From Phytoactinopolyspora limicola (lineage in GTDB: Bacteria > Actinomycetota > Actinomycetes > Jiangellales > Jiangellaceae): 64,000 bases of DNA. The DNA lies in contig NZ_JAAOEN010000005.1 in NCBI RefSeq assembly GCF_011320225.1, positions 37,515-101,514 of the forward strand, in the 5' to 3' direction. Shown piece after piece: positions 9,083 to 17,705 of this stretch. Every line of letters begins with the position of its first letter. The first letter of the stretch is position 1. A program made the position numbers and the translations under genes. The notes below the pieces were generated by a model. It was given only the letters and a program-made list of their open reading frames with translations, did not search any database and was not told the DNA's origin.

Positions 9083-11110
9083 ATGCCAACGTTCACCCAG
9101 ATGAGACGGCTGGTTGTGGTCGCGGTTGGTGCTGGTGCACTGGCCGTCGCAGCCATCCCCGGGACCGGCCAGGCCCAACCAAGCGACCACGAAGCCGGCA
9201 GCCCTGGTGGGCCACTGCCGGCCACCGACACGTTCCCCGACGATCCACCATTCGACCAGGACGCGGCTCGGGAGGCTCGGGATCGTCTCGACGATGTCCT
9301 CCGTTCGCCGCTGACGACGCTGGCCGAGCCGGGGGACATCGTCGTCGACGACGGAGTAACGCAGCCGGTGTTCGACTACGCCGGCGCCGTCCGCGAGTCC
9401 GTGATCATCCCCGGCGCCGTGAGCAGCGTCGACGGCGACGAGATCGACGAACTCTACGTCGATATCATCCGGCCGGCCGCATCGGACGGCGATCTACGGG
9501 TCCCGACGATCATCGTGCCGAGTCCGTATTACCACGCGAACGGCCGTGGCCGGCTCGCCGAGCGTAAGACTTTGCCCGACGGTCCACTCGACCATTTCCC
9601 GCTGTATTACGACAACTACTTCGTGCCTCGTGGCTATGCCGTGGCGTTGCTCGACCTCGCCGGAATCCGGGGCTCGACCGGGTGCCTGGACATCGGCGGG
9701 CCGGCCGAGATCGACAACACGGTCAAGCTGGTCGAGTGGCTCAATGGCTCCGGTACCGCCTATGACACCGAGGGCAACGAGGTCGAGGCCAGCTGGTCCA
9801 ACGGCCTGTCCGCCATGGTCGGGAAGTCGTGGGACGGGACGGTGGCCAATGGGGTCGCCGCCACCGGCGTGGAGGGCTTGGCGACCATCGTGCCCATTAC
9901 GGCGATCTCCAGCTGGTACCACTGGTATTGGCACAACGGGGTCCACTTCCAAGGGCACACCGCGCTCAGCCTGGCGACGTCGATCCAGAACGCGAACCAG
10001 TTGCCGCCGTTCTCCGAGTGTACGAACGTCCGCGACGAACTCGCCCTGGGGCAGGTCACGCGTGACCCGAACCACGAGTTCTGGGTGAAGAGAGACTACA
10101 TCCGCAACGCTGACCAGGTGAAGGCCAGTGTGTTCGTCGTTCACGGCACTCAGGACTACAACGTGAAGCCGATCAACTACGGCGAGTGGTGGGACGCCCT
10201 GGCGGAGAACGACGTGCCGCGCAAGATCTGGCTGGCTCCGGTGGCGCACGAGAAAGGATTCGATTTCCGGCGCGACGAGTGGATGGTCACCATTCACCGC
10301 TGGTTCGACTACTGGCTGCACAACATCGACAACGGCATCATGGACGAACCGATCGCCGACGTCGAATACGATCTGGGCCGGTGGGAGAGCTACGACGAGT
10401 GGCCGGGCGGCACCCACACCCTGCTCCGTCTCGGGCAGCCTAACGACGCCAACGATCCTCGGCAGGGGGTCCTCAGCCTCGACCGGCGGAACCTGTCGCC
10501 GCGGACGCAGACGTTCACCGAGGCCAGGCGGGCGTTGAACACCCAGGTGCAGAACGGCTTCGCCGACGACGACCACCGCCTGGTGTTCATGACCGACGAA
10601 CTCACCGAGCCGGTCCGGATTAGTGGTTCGGCCTTGGTGTCGCTGCGGGCGGCTATCGACGGAGCCGACGCCGGACTGGCGGCGTACCTCGTCGACTACG
10701 GCACCGCGGAGCGGACTAACTGGACCGCGAGCGGCGGCATCCGCAACCTCGACACGATCAGCTGTTTCGGGGCGGGCACCGATGCCGACACTGGGTGTTA
10801 CCCGGACGTCGAGCGCAATACTCGAACCCTGCCGTTCGAGGTGGTGGCCCGTGGCTGGGCCAGCGCCAGTTACCTGGCTGGCCAGGACAGCTTGCGGCCG
10901 GGATCGGGTCAGCGGCTCGAGTGGGACATCATGACCGACGACTACACGTTCGAGGCGGGGCACCGCATCGGCATCGTCGTCGCCGGCGTGGACACCGGCA
11001 TCCAGGCCAGATTCAACTTCGGGAATGACGTCGAGGTGAATCTGACCGGGAGCCACGTGCACCTGCCCGTCGTCGGTGGTCCGGGCGCGCTACGGCGGGC
11101 CATGAACTAA
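9083..11110 (+). CDS. Exported S15/CocE-type Xaa-Pro dipeptidyl-peptidase
   Basis: Translation from the ATG at 9083 is supported by AGGAGG at 9073-9078. The product is 675 aa with a signal peptide (1 to about 31, ending GQAQP). The catalytic block is GKSWDG with the nucleophile Ser249, preceded by the Tyr- and Gly-rich PSPYYHANGRG region and followed by a C-terminal jelly-roll domain typical of the CocE/S15 family. S15 enzymes release Xaa-Pro dipeptides from polypeptide N-termini; some relatives are esterases, so substrate is inferred. Its place after two exported endopeptidases and near hydroxyproline catabolism favours a proline-peptide role. A subfamily B palindrome follows 18 nt after the stop. 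Confidence 0.85.
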   Translation: MPTFTQMRRLVVVAVGAGALAVAAIPGTGQAQPSDHEAGSPGGPLPATDTFPDDPPFDQDAAREARDRLDDVLRSPLTTLAEPGDIVVDDGVTQPVFDYAGAVRESVIIPGAVSSVDGDEIDELYVDIIRPAASDGDLRVPTIIVPSPYYHANGRGRLAERKTLPDGPLDHFPLYYDNYFVPRGYAVALLDLAGIRGSTGCLDIGGPAEIDNTVKLVEWLNGSGTAYDTEGNEVEASWSNGLSAMVGKSWDGTVANGVAATGVEGLATIVPITAISSWYHWYWHNGVHFQGHTALSLATSIQNANQLPPFSECTNVRDELALGQVTRDPNHEFWVKRDYIRNADQVKASVFVVHGTQDYNVKPINYGEWWDALAENDVPRKIWLAPVAHEKGFDFRRDEWMVTIHRWFDYWLHNIDNGIMDEPIADVEYDLGRWESYDEWPGGTHTLLRLGQPNDANDPRQGVLSLDRRNLSPRTQTFTEARRALNTQVQNGFADDDHRLVFMTDELTEPVRISGSALVSLRAAIDGADAGLAAYLVDYGTAERTNWTASGGIRNLDTISCFGAGTDADTGCYPDVERNTRTLPFEVVARGWASASYLAGQDSLRPGSGQRLEWDIMTDDYTFEAGHRIGIVVAGVDTGIQARFNFGNDVEVNLTGSHVHLPVVGGPGALRRAMN

Positions 11111-11128
11111 CCCGCCCCCCCACCCCCA

Positions 11129-11178
11129 TGATCATTGGCTTTTGACTACCGAATTCGGGGGTCAAAAGCCAATGATCA
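11129..11178. repeat. TGATCATTGG palindrome, subfamily B, copy 1
   Basis: Arms TGATCATTGGCTTTTGAC (11129-11146) and its exact complement (11161-11178) enclose TACC-GAATTC-GGGG, which is itself partly self-complementary. It is flanked by a C-rich tract (11111-11127) and a G-rich tract (11181-11200), which can pair with each other and lengthen the stem. It lies between the S15 gene and the MenC-like gene and probably terminates the former. Confidence 0.9.
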
Positions 11179-11180
11179 GC

Positions 11181-11200
11181 GGGAGGGGAGGGGAGGGGGG
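11181..11200 (+). other. G-quadruplex-type motif upstream of the menC-like gene
   Basis: GGG, GGGG, GGGG and GGGGGG runs are separated by single A residues, which is a textbook intramolecular G-quadruplex pattern with 1-nt loops on the coding strand. It lies 22-28 nt upstream of the start codon and could form in either the DNA or the mRNA leader. It may instead serve as the G-rich partner of the C-tract left of the palindrome. Confidence 0.7.
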
Positions 11201-11228
11201 TTCGGGTGGTGCGCCAGACTAGGTGGCG

Positions 11229-12218
11229 ATGAACAGTGACATCGACACCGATGGTGCACGGATCTACGCGATCCCCATGCGAACCCGGTTCCGGGGTATC
11301 AACGTCCGCGAGGGGATGCTGATCGAGGGACCGGCCGGTTGGGGTGAGTTCTGCCCGTTCGCCGAGTACGACGACGCCGTAGCGTCCGGCTGGCTGGCGA
11401 CCGCCATCGAACAATGTACGCGGGGATGGCCGGAACCAGTCCGGGACCGGATCCCGGTCAACTGCACGGTTCCGGCGGTCGGCCCGGAGCGGGCTTATCG
11501 GATCGTCGAGAGTTCCGGCTGTCGGACCGCCAAGGTGAAGGTCGCCGACCACCCCGGCTCGTTGGCCGAGGACGTCGCCCGGGTCGAAGCGGTACGCGAC
11601 GCGCTGGGGCCGGAAGGTGCCCTCCGGGTCGACGCGAACGGAGCGTGGGACGTCGATACCGCCGTCGCCACCATCGGGTATCTGGATCGGGCGGCACATG
11701 GGTTGGAGTACGTGGAGCAGCCGTGCCACACCATCGATGAGTTGGCCGCGGTGCGGCGCAGAGTGGACGTACGGATCGCCGCCGACGAGTCGATCCGACG
11801 AGCCGACGATCCACTGCGGGTCGCGGTGGCCGGCGCGGCCGATATCGCGGTGATCAAATGCACGCCGTTGGGCGGTGTGCGCCGTGCCCTGCGGGTCGCC
11901 GAGGCCGCCGGACTGCCGTGTGTTGTGTCGTCGGCATTGGAGACCAGCGTCGGGTTGAGTGCACAACTCGCGCTGGCGGGAGCGCTACCGGACCTGGAGT
12001 TCGCCTGTGGCCTGGGTACGTTGTCGCTGCTGGACGGCGACGTCGTGGCCGCCGCGGATTCGCTTCGGCCCGTCGGTGGCTACCTCCCCGTGCCGCGTCG
12101 CCCACCGACACCGGACGGAGCACTGCTGGCCACCTACGAGCTGCGCGACCCGGAACGTGTGACCTGGTGGCGCCGCCGCCTCGCCCGTGTCCTCCACGGC
12201 TCTCCCTCTCTCCCATGA
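11229..12218 (+). CDS. menC: MenC-like o-succinylbenzoate synthase, enolase superfamily
   Basis: The 329-aa protein has the MenC/mandelate-racemase barrel signature: KVK with the two lysines at 102 and 104, metal ligands Asp135 (RVDANGAWD), Glu163 (VEQP) and Asp186 (ADES), and the second base Lys210 (IKCTPLGG). MenC dehydrates SHCHC to o-succinylbenzoate in menaquinone synthesis. A GTG at 11223 is an alternative start giving two more residues. No other men gene is nearby, so a related activity such as N-succinylamino-acid racemisation cannot be excluded. The stop codon is supplied by a palindrome, and the protein ends Leu-Pro. Confidence 0.82.
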   Translation: MNSDIDTDGARIYAIPMRTRFRGINVREGMLIEGPAGWGEFCPFAEYDDAVASGWLATAIEQCTRGWPEPVRDRIPVNCTVPAVGPERAYRIVESSGCRTAKVKVADHPGSLAEDVARVEAVRDALGPEGALRVDANGAWDVDTAVATIGYLDRAAHGLEYVEQPCHTIDELAAVRRRVDVRIAADESIRRADDPLRVAVAGAADIAVIKCTPLGGVRRALRVAEAAGLPCVVSSALETSVGLSAQLALAGALPDLEFACGLGTLSLLDGDVVAAADSLRPVGGYLPVPRRPPTPDGALLATYELRDPERVTWWRRRLARVLHGSPSLP

Positions 12219-12272
12219 TCATGAACACTTTGCCGTGCTATAGCACGGCAAAGTGTTCATGATCATGGGAGA
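12209..12272. repeat. CATGATCAT palindrome, subfamily A, copy 2
   Basis: A perfect 64-bp palindrome without loop (arms 12209-12240 and 12241-12272). Compared with copy 1, the centre is GTGCTA/TAGCAC. The TGA at 12216-12218 terminates the menC-like gene in the same frame relation (CCA TGA) as in truA. A G-rich stretch follows to about 12299. It separates this gene from the convergent PucR gene. Confidence 0.93.
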
Positions 12273-12306
12273 AGCGGCGAGGGGGAGAAGGTAGGGGGCA
12301 ACGTTG

Positions 12307-13614
12307 TCAGCGGATGGCGACACGTTGTTTGGCCGTACGTTGCTCAGGTGGTGTGATCGATTCGTTGGCCGGGTTGGCTCCCGGGCCGGAACCACGACGA
12401 GGTGCGTACTGACCGGTCATCCGGGCCACCTTCAACGCCAGGTGCAGGGCGAGCCGTTCGATGCCGTCCTTGAGATCGGTGTTGGCCAACTGCTCAACCC
12501 GCTGAAGGCGGTAATACAGCGACGTGCGGTGTAGGTTGAGCCGTTCGGCGGTGGCCTGGGCGTTGCCCGCGACGTCGAGGTAGGTCTCGAGCGTCTCCAG
12601 CAGGGGGAGGCTCTCGGGGTCTTCGAGCAGGCGGCCGAGACCGGCGTGGACCCTCGGCACGTGTTCGTTCATCGATGCCAACTCCACCACGATCTGGTGG
12701 ATACCGAGACGTGACCAGTGCACGATGCTTCCCAGACCGGACAACAAGCGCGCCGCATCCGCTGACATCCGCGCCTCGCGGAACGATTCGATGGCGTGGT
12801 CCAGACGGCCCCGGCGGCCGCCAACCCCGACCACCAAGGTGGTGCTCCGGCCAGCGGCGGCCAGTCTGGCCTGGACGAGCTCGTGGGCCAGCTCGATACG
12901 TTCGGACAGTTGAGCATCGTCGTCGCCGGGGCAGGCGAGCAGCAACACGCAGTGGTCACGGCGGACGAGTTCCAAGGCCTGCCCGCGCCGGGCAAGGCGT
13001 TGGAAGTCGATCATGGCTTGGCTCAATGCCTCTTCGGTGCGCGGCTCGTCGCCAACCTCGCCGGACAGTGGCTGCAACACAGCCACGGCGATGCCGTCGG
13101 TGGTGTCGATGTAGCCGGTCTCCTCCAGGCTCTGGGCAGCCTCCTGGGTGAGTGGTGAGTCGCTGAGCAACATGTGCATGGCGTCGTTGAGGCGGGCCGC
13201 GGAGAACAGGCTGGCGACGCTCTCGCGATGTAGGTGGTCGGCGAGTTCGGCGGCCTCCCGTACACAGAAATCGATGTCGGCCGAACTCATGGAGTCGTCG
13301 GAGTCCACGAACCACAAGTAGCCGAGCGCTTTGTCTTTGTGCAGCACAGGGATGCAGACCCGGGCGAGCATGTGCAGATCGGGATTGGCGGGGAGGCGCA
13401 GTGGACGACGGGCGTCGGGCAACCCGAACTCCTTGAGCCAGCTGGTCACCTCGGGCGAGGCGTGCCGGCGCAAGATGGAGTCTTCCCGCACTCCGTCGAT
13501 CGGTTGGTCGTGTGAACTGTAGGCGATCAATCGCATGAAGCGGTCTTCCAGCACGGCTGGCCGTCCGACGCGCTCGGCGAGTGCATCCAAGAGCTGCTGT
13601 AGCGAGAGTTCCAA
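12307..13614 (-). CDS. PucR/CdaR-type transcriptional regulator
   Basis: A regulator of about 435 aa with a central GAF/GGDEF-like region and a C-terminal PucR helix-turn-helix (GNAQATAERLNLHRTSLYYR). The TTG at 13614 is chosen because GGAGG lies just upstream on this strand (13620-13624) and the family normally begins with a leucine-rich SLQQLLDALAERVG segment followed by RLIAYSSHD. A longer reading from a GTG at 13680 has no ribosome-binding site. PucR-type proteins often control amino-acid, purine or proline catabolism. The nearby hydroxyproline operon, 4 kb away, is a possible target, but no binding site could be linked to it. Confidence 0.85.
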   Translation of the reverse strand: MELSLQQLLDALAERVGRPAVLEDRFMRLIAYSSHDQPIDGVREDSILRRHASPEVTSWLKEFGLPDARRPLRLPANPDLHMLARVCIPVLHKDKALGYLWFVDSDDSMSSADIDFCVREAAELADHLHRESVASLFSAARLNDAMHMLLSDSPLTQEAAQSLEETGYIDTTDGIAVAVLQPLSGEVGDEPRTEEALSQAMIDFQRLARRGQALELVRRDHCVLLLACPGDDDAQLSERIELAHELVQARLAAAGRSTTLVVGVGGRRGRLDHAIESFREARMSADAARLLSGLGSIVHWSRLGIHQIVVELASMNEHVPRVHAGLGRLLEDPESLPLLETLETYLDVAGNAQATAERLNLHRTSLYYRLQRVEQLANTDLKDGIERLALHLALKVARMTGQYAPRRGSGPGANPANESITPPEQRTAKQRVAIR

Positions 13615-13747
13615 TGGCGCCTCCGCACGCTCAGGGACCGCGGAACATGCCGACGATCCCAGAGCAGTATGGCATATCACATGGTACCCATGTCGATCTT
13701 GGGACAGCGCTATCCGTCACAACGGTGACCGATGGCGCTGGAAACGC

Positions 13748-14410
13748 TCAACTTCTATCCCGGCCATGAGCGATGTGCACACGCATGAGTGTCGCTAACG
13801 CTGCGCCGTCCCCTTCCGTCAAGTGTTGGCACATCGTTACGTGTTCCGCGGCCGATACCCCGAGCAGTCCTCGCTCGGCCAGACCCGCTGGTTCGGCCAG
13901 TCGTGACCGGTTGCGCAGTTCGTCGACCAGAACGACGAGCCGGTTGTTGCCGCCGAGTGTGAGCAGCCGCCGGTGAAACTCCCGATCGGCTTCCACATAA
14001 CCGAAGAGGTCACCGGCGGCCGCCGCCGCGACCCCTCCCTCGGCGACCACGGTGAGACCGGCCACGTCGCCGAGCTGAGCCTGTGCGACCGCCCGCTCCA
14101 CGGTTGGGGGTTCCAACAACAAGCGGATCTCGATGATCTGATCCAGCTCGGTGTCGGACAGCCTGGTCACCTGGAAACCTTTGTTGGGAACTACCTCCAC
14201 CAGCCCTTGCGTCGCGAGGTCGAGCATCGCCTCGCGGACCGGCGTCGGCGACACGCCGAAACGTGCCGCCAGGGCCGGAGCTGAGTAGACCTTCCCCGGT
14301 GCCATGTCACCTGAGATCACTGCTCGGCGCAGCGCATGTGCGACCTGTTCCCGCAAGCTGGTGCGCTTGGCCACGGTTGCCGTCGGCGCCGGCGTTCCGG
14401 TCTGTTTCAT
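13748..14410 (-). CDS. GntR-family regulator, FCD subfamily
   Basis: The 220-aa protein has an N-terminal winged HTH (SLREQVAHALRRAVISGDMAPG, then FGVSPTPVREAMLDLATQGL) and an all-helical FCD ligand domain with the metal-type residues EADREFH and H near the C-terminus. The ATG at 14410 is used; upstream in-frame codons overlap the next gene and lack regulator-like sequence. FCD regulators usually sense organic or amino acids, and a member of this subfamily controls hydroxyproline genes in rhizobia. That makes this a candidate regulator of the operon starting 3.3 kb away. This link is inference only. Confidence 0.87.
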   Translation of the reverse strand: MKQTGTPAPTATVAKRTSLREQVAHALRRAVISGDMAPGKVYSAPALAARFGVSPTPVREAMLDLATQGLVEVVPNKGFQVTRLSDTELDQIIEIRLLLEPPTVERAVAQAQLGDVAGLTVVAEGGVAAAAAGDLFGYVEADREFHRRLLTLGGNNRLVVLVDELRNRSRLAEPAGLAERGLLGVSAAEHVTMCQHLTEGDGAALATLMRVHIAHGRDRS

Positions 14411-14501
14411 CGACGGCCTGCCGCCCCATCGGCCAGGTGGCATCGCTGCGGCCCAGCGGCGCGGACCCGGCACCAGGCCGGACCGCGCCACCGGTTTCCG
14501 C

Positions 14502-16895
14502 TTACTGTGCTGCTCGGCAAGAGGCCAACACCCCGGGCACGCCGACCCCAGGATCACGCAGCGGCAGCCGGGTCGACGCCGCGCGGCACCGCGGCACGTC
14601 GACCTCATAGATGCCACGGCCGAAGGTCGCCACACTCAACTGGCGGGTCGGCTCGTGGTATCGCATGTACATCGTCGCCGCCACCGGCAGGTCGTCACCG
14701 AGCGCAGCCCACTCGCCGCCGTTCCACGCCGAGAGGTAGACCCCGACATCGGTGCCGACGATCAATAGCCCGTCGGAGGTCGGCACAACCGAGTTCACCG
14801 GTGCGTCGGGCAGGCCATGGCCGAGGTCGGTCCAGGTTGCGCCGCCATCCTGAGTGACCATCAAGTGTGGTCGGTCGCTGCCGGCCCGGAAGCCGGAGAA
14901 CGTCGCGTAGGCAACGTTCTCGTCGTCCGGGTGGACGGCGATCCGCGTCACCCACGTGCCGGGTAGCTGGTCGGAGTCGACCTCCGTCCAGTTCTCACCC
15001 ACGTCGTTGGTCCACCACACTTTCCCGTCGTCGGTGCCGACGTACAGGGTGTCGCTGTCGGTTGGGGCGACGGCGACCGCGGTGATGGTGCCCCACGGGT
15101 AACCGGCTGGGTCGTTGGGCCCACCGTCGGTCAGGTCGGGGCTGATGGCGGTCCACGTGCGGCCATTGTCGGTGGACCGGTTGACGATGTTCCCCGCGTA
15201 GTACATGACGTCGGGGTCACTCGGGTCGAACACCAACGGCGTGAACCAGTTTCGACGCTGCGACGTCGTCTGCCCCGGCCCGATGGGTTGGCGCGGGGTT
15301 CCGCCCGCGGTCTCCGACCGGTAGCAACTGCCGTACTGGCTGCATCCGAAGACGATGTCCGGGTTCTCCGGGTGGATGATCACCTGCAAGCCGTCGCCAC
15401 AACCGATGGAGTTCCATGGACCACCCGCGCCGTTGTAGCCACGCAAACAGCCGTTGTCCTGTGTGCCACCGACCTTCAGTACTGGGTCGGTCTCGGCCGC
15501 GTCCACAGAGTAGAACTGGGTGTAGGGCTCATAGGTGGCCTTGGTCCACGACTGCGTGACGCCGTTGGTGTCCGAGCGGTACATGCCACCGTCGTTGCCC
15601 AGGTAGACCCGGTTCGGAACGTCCGGATCCCACGCCATCTTGTGCTGGTCGACATGGATGCCGGCGGAGGTGGTGAACGTCATCGCACCGTCCGTCGAAC
15701 GCCGGAGCTGTACTCCAGCGAGGAACAGATGGTCTTCGTCGGCCGGATCCACCCAGATCTTGCCGAACCACCAGCTGAACGTGGACTGCGAAGCGCCCGC
15801 CGCGGTCAGCGGGGTCTGTGTCCAGGTGTCCCCGCCGTCGTCGGAGCGGTAGAACGCACGGAACGGTCCGAGTGCGGTGCCGACATAGGCGTACAGCCGA
15901 TCCGGGTTGCTCGGGGCGAGTGTGAGTCCCCAGCGGCCCTGGTCGTCGTCGGTCGGCAGCCCGTTGGTCATGCGCTCCCAGGTTTCGCCGCCGTCGTCGG
16001 AGCGCCACAGGCTGGAACCGGGACCGCCGTACGTGCGCTGGTGCGGCTCCCGCAGGTGATCCCACATGGCGGCGTAGACGCGACTCGGGTTGTCCGGGTC
16101 GATGACCACCTCGGTGGCACCCGTCGTGTCGTTGAGCGGTTCGAGTACCTGCCGCCAGGTGTCGCCACCGTCCTCCGTCAGGTAGACGCCGCGCTCGCCA
16201 CCGGGGGTGAAGAGGTTGCCGGCAGCCGCGGCGAACACGCGATCCTCGTCGCTTGGATCGATGGCGAAACGGGCGATCGCGTGGCTGTCCTGCAGGCCGA
16301 CGTTCTCCCACGTCTCACCACGATCGTGCGAGCGGTACACGCCGTCGCCGCCGAAGGTGATGGAACCACCGCCGGGCTGTGGTTCACCGGTGCCGGCGAA
16401 CAGGACACCGTCGCTGGTGATGGCGACCGCACCCATCCCCTGCACCCAGTCGTCGGGCCACACCGATTCGTAGGTCATGCCGGCGTCGCTGGACTTCCAG
16501 ATCCCGCCGGAGGCGGCGGCGATGAACAGTTGGTCGTCGACCTCGGGGTCGATGGCGATGTCGACGATCCGGCCACCGATGTTCGACGGACCGAAGAAGT
16601 CCCATTCCAACTGAGCCAGGTGCCGGTAGACGTTGCGGGTGCGCAGGGCGATACCCCGGGCCTCGGCACGAGCCGACGCGTACGTCGCCGCCGATAGGTC
16701 GGTGTCGCCGTCACTGAGCCGCTGGCTGGTCATCCATTCGTCGGGCAACTCCATGGGCCCGGTAGGTGTGGACGTGGCCAGTGACTCCTGACCACGACCC
16801 GGGACAAGTGAGATGACCAAAGCCGCTGTCGCGGCCAGTGCGAGCACCGCCATCGCTGTGACACGCCAGCGGTGCCGGGCGAACGTCGCTTTCAT
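14502..16895 (-). CDS. Exported BNR/Asp-box beta-propeller protein
   Basis: A 797-aa protein with an N-terminal signal peptide or anchor (residues about 13-32) after a basic MKATFARHRWR start. Many Asp-box motifs of the form S-x-D-x-G-x-T-W are visible, including SSDAGMTYES, SHDRGETW, TEDGGDTW, SDDGGETW, SDDGGDTW and STDNGRTW. These indicate a sialidase-fold or VPS10-like propeller, probably two propellers given its length. Related proteins include xyloglucanases and photosystem assembly factors, and no catalytic residues can be assigned here. GGAGGG precedes the ATG. It is presumably extracellular and may bind glycans or protein surfaces. Confidence 0.82.
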   Translation of the reverse strand: MKATFARHRWRVTAMAVLALAATAALVISLVPGRGQESLATSTPTGPMELPDEWMTSQRLSDGDTDLSAATYASARAEARGIALRTRNVYRHLAQLEWDFFGPSNIGGRIVDIAIDPEVDDQLFIAAASGGIWKSSDAGMTYESVWPDDWVQGMGAVAITSDGVLFAGTGEPQPGGGSITFGGDGVYRSHDRGETWENVGLQDSHAIARFAIDPSDEDRVFAAAAGNLFTPGGERGVYLTEDGGDTWRQVLEPLNDTTGATEVVIDPDNPSRVYAAMWDHLREPHQRTYGGPGSSLWRSDDGGETWERMTNGLPTDDDQGRWGLTLAPSNPDRLYAYVGTALGPFRAFYRSDDGGDTWTQTPLTAAGASQSTFSWWFGKIWVDPADEDHLFLAGVQLRRSTDGAMTFTTSAGIHVDQHKMAWDPDVPNRVYLGNDGGMYRSDTNGVTQSWTKATYEPYTQFYSVDAAETDPVLKVGGTQDNGCLRGYNGAGGPWNSIGCGDGLQVIIHPENPDIVFGCSQYGSCYRSETAGGTPRQPIGPGQTTSQRRNWFTPLVFDPSDPDVMYYAGNIVNRSTDNGRTWTAISPDLTDGGPNDPAGYPWGTITAVAVAPTDSDTLYVGTDDGKVWWTNDVGENWTEVDSDQLPGTWVTRIAVHPDDENVAYATFSGFRAGSDRPHLMVTQDGGATWTDLGHGLPDAPVNSVVPTSDGLLIVGTDVGVYLSAWNGGEWAALGDDLPVAATMYMRYHEPTRQLSVATFGRGIYEVDVPRCRAASTRLPLRDPGVGVPGVLASCRAAQ

Positions 16896-17084
16896 GCCGA
16901 AGTCTCCCTCCGCAGCAGGTGGGGAGCGACCTGAGCACCCCGTTGAGACGCTGAAGTCTCAGCTCCTGAGAATCGGTCGCATGTGCGCAGCGTAGACGCG
17001 GGGTTCATGCCGGTCACCGATCATGTGCAGGGAATCCTGACCGGCCGTTAGAACATCTGTCGAGTGGCCTCGGCGCGTGGCCGG

Positions 17085-17615
17085 TCAACCGTGGTCGCTG
17101 CGGAATTCCGGCAGACCGGCGTCTTCGGAATCGGGACCGATGACCGCGGTGATCGACGTGCCGTCGTCGCACAGAGCCGCGGCGAGCACGTACATCCGCA
17201 GCCCGTCCGCCCGGACCAGGACTTCGGCCTCGAAGATCTCGTCTTCGACGCGGAGCAGTTCCACGTCGTCGCGGTTCTCGTAGTCGGCCCGCACGTCGAG
17301 AGGGGTCATGCGGATGGTGCCGTCGACCGTCGTCAGCGGCCCTTGTTCCAAGACCGACGTGATCCGGGCACCGTCGGGTAGGACGAGGCCGGGCACGTCC
17401 GGGTCGATCTCGGGGTCGTCCTCCAGTGGAACGCGGTCGCAGTCTGGCAGGTTGGCCAGCATGGCCTCGGCGGGATCCTGGGCGGCGCCGTCGCCGTCGT
17501 CACTGCCGCAGCCGGCCAGTAGTGTCACCGCGAGGAGCACGGAGATCACCCCGCCGGCGGCACGAACGCACGTCGCGGGGCCGCGGGCGGCGTCGACGAG
17601 GGGCCGGTTCACCAT
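17085..17615 (-). CDS. Small putative lipoprotein
   Basis: The ATG at 17615 gives 176 aa; a GTG at 17633 would start inside a palindrome. After a hydrophobic segment (VISVLLAVTLLAGC) comes a lipobox with Cys about residue 36, then an Asp/Gly-rich linker and a compact domain of about 130 residues that I do not recognise. It is probably membrane-anchored outside the cell. It stands alone between the BNR gene and the transporter operon, all on the minus strand, with 189 nt of unannotated sequence (16896-17084) on its downstream side. Confidence 0.72.
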   Translation of the reverse strand: MVNRPLVDAARGPATCVRAAGGVISVLLAVTLLAGCGSDDGDGAAQDPAEAMLANLPDCDRVPLEDDPEIDPDVPGLVLPDGARITSVLEQGPLTTVDGTIRMTPLDVRADYENRDDVELLRVEDEIFEAEVLVRADGLRMYVLAAALCDDGTSITAVIGPDSEDAGLPEFRSDHG

Positions 17616-17632
17616 CGCGTCAGCATCGCACA

Positions 17633-17690
17633 CCCATGATCATGAACACTTTGCCGGGCTATAGCCCGGCAAAGTGTTCATGATCATGGG
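17633..17690. repeat. CATGATCAT palindrome, subfamily A, copy 3
   Basis: A perfect 58-bp palindrome (17633-17661 and 17662-17690). The centre is GGGCTA/TAGCCC instead of GTGCTA/TAGCAC, so both arms changed together relative to copy 2. It lies between the end of the ABC operon (stop at 17706) and the start of the lipoprotein gene, both on the minus strand, and probably terminates the operon. Confidence 0.93.
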
Positions 17691-17705
17691 AGGAGTGCGG
17701 GGGCG

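Noticed and set aside
9494-11062. Long minus-strand frame (522 aa) opposite the S15 gene, and similar frames at 27064-28572 and 15288-16697
   Set aside because: They lie opposite well-supported genes and have Arg/Val/Gly/His-rich composition without family motifs, as expected for antisense frames in GC-rich DNA.
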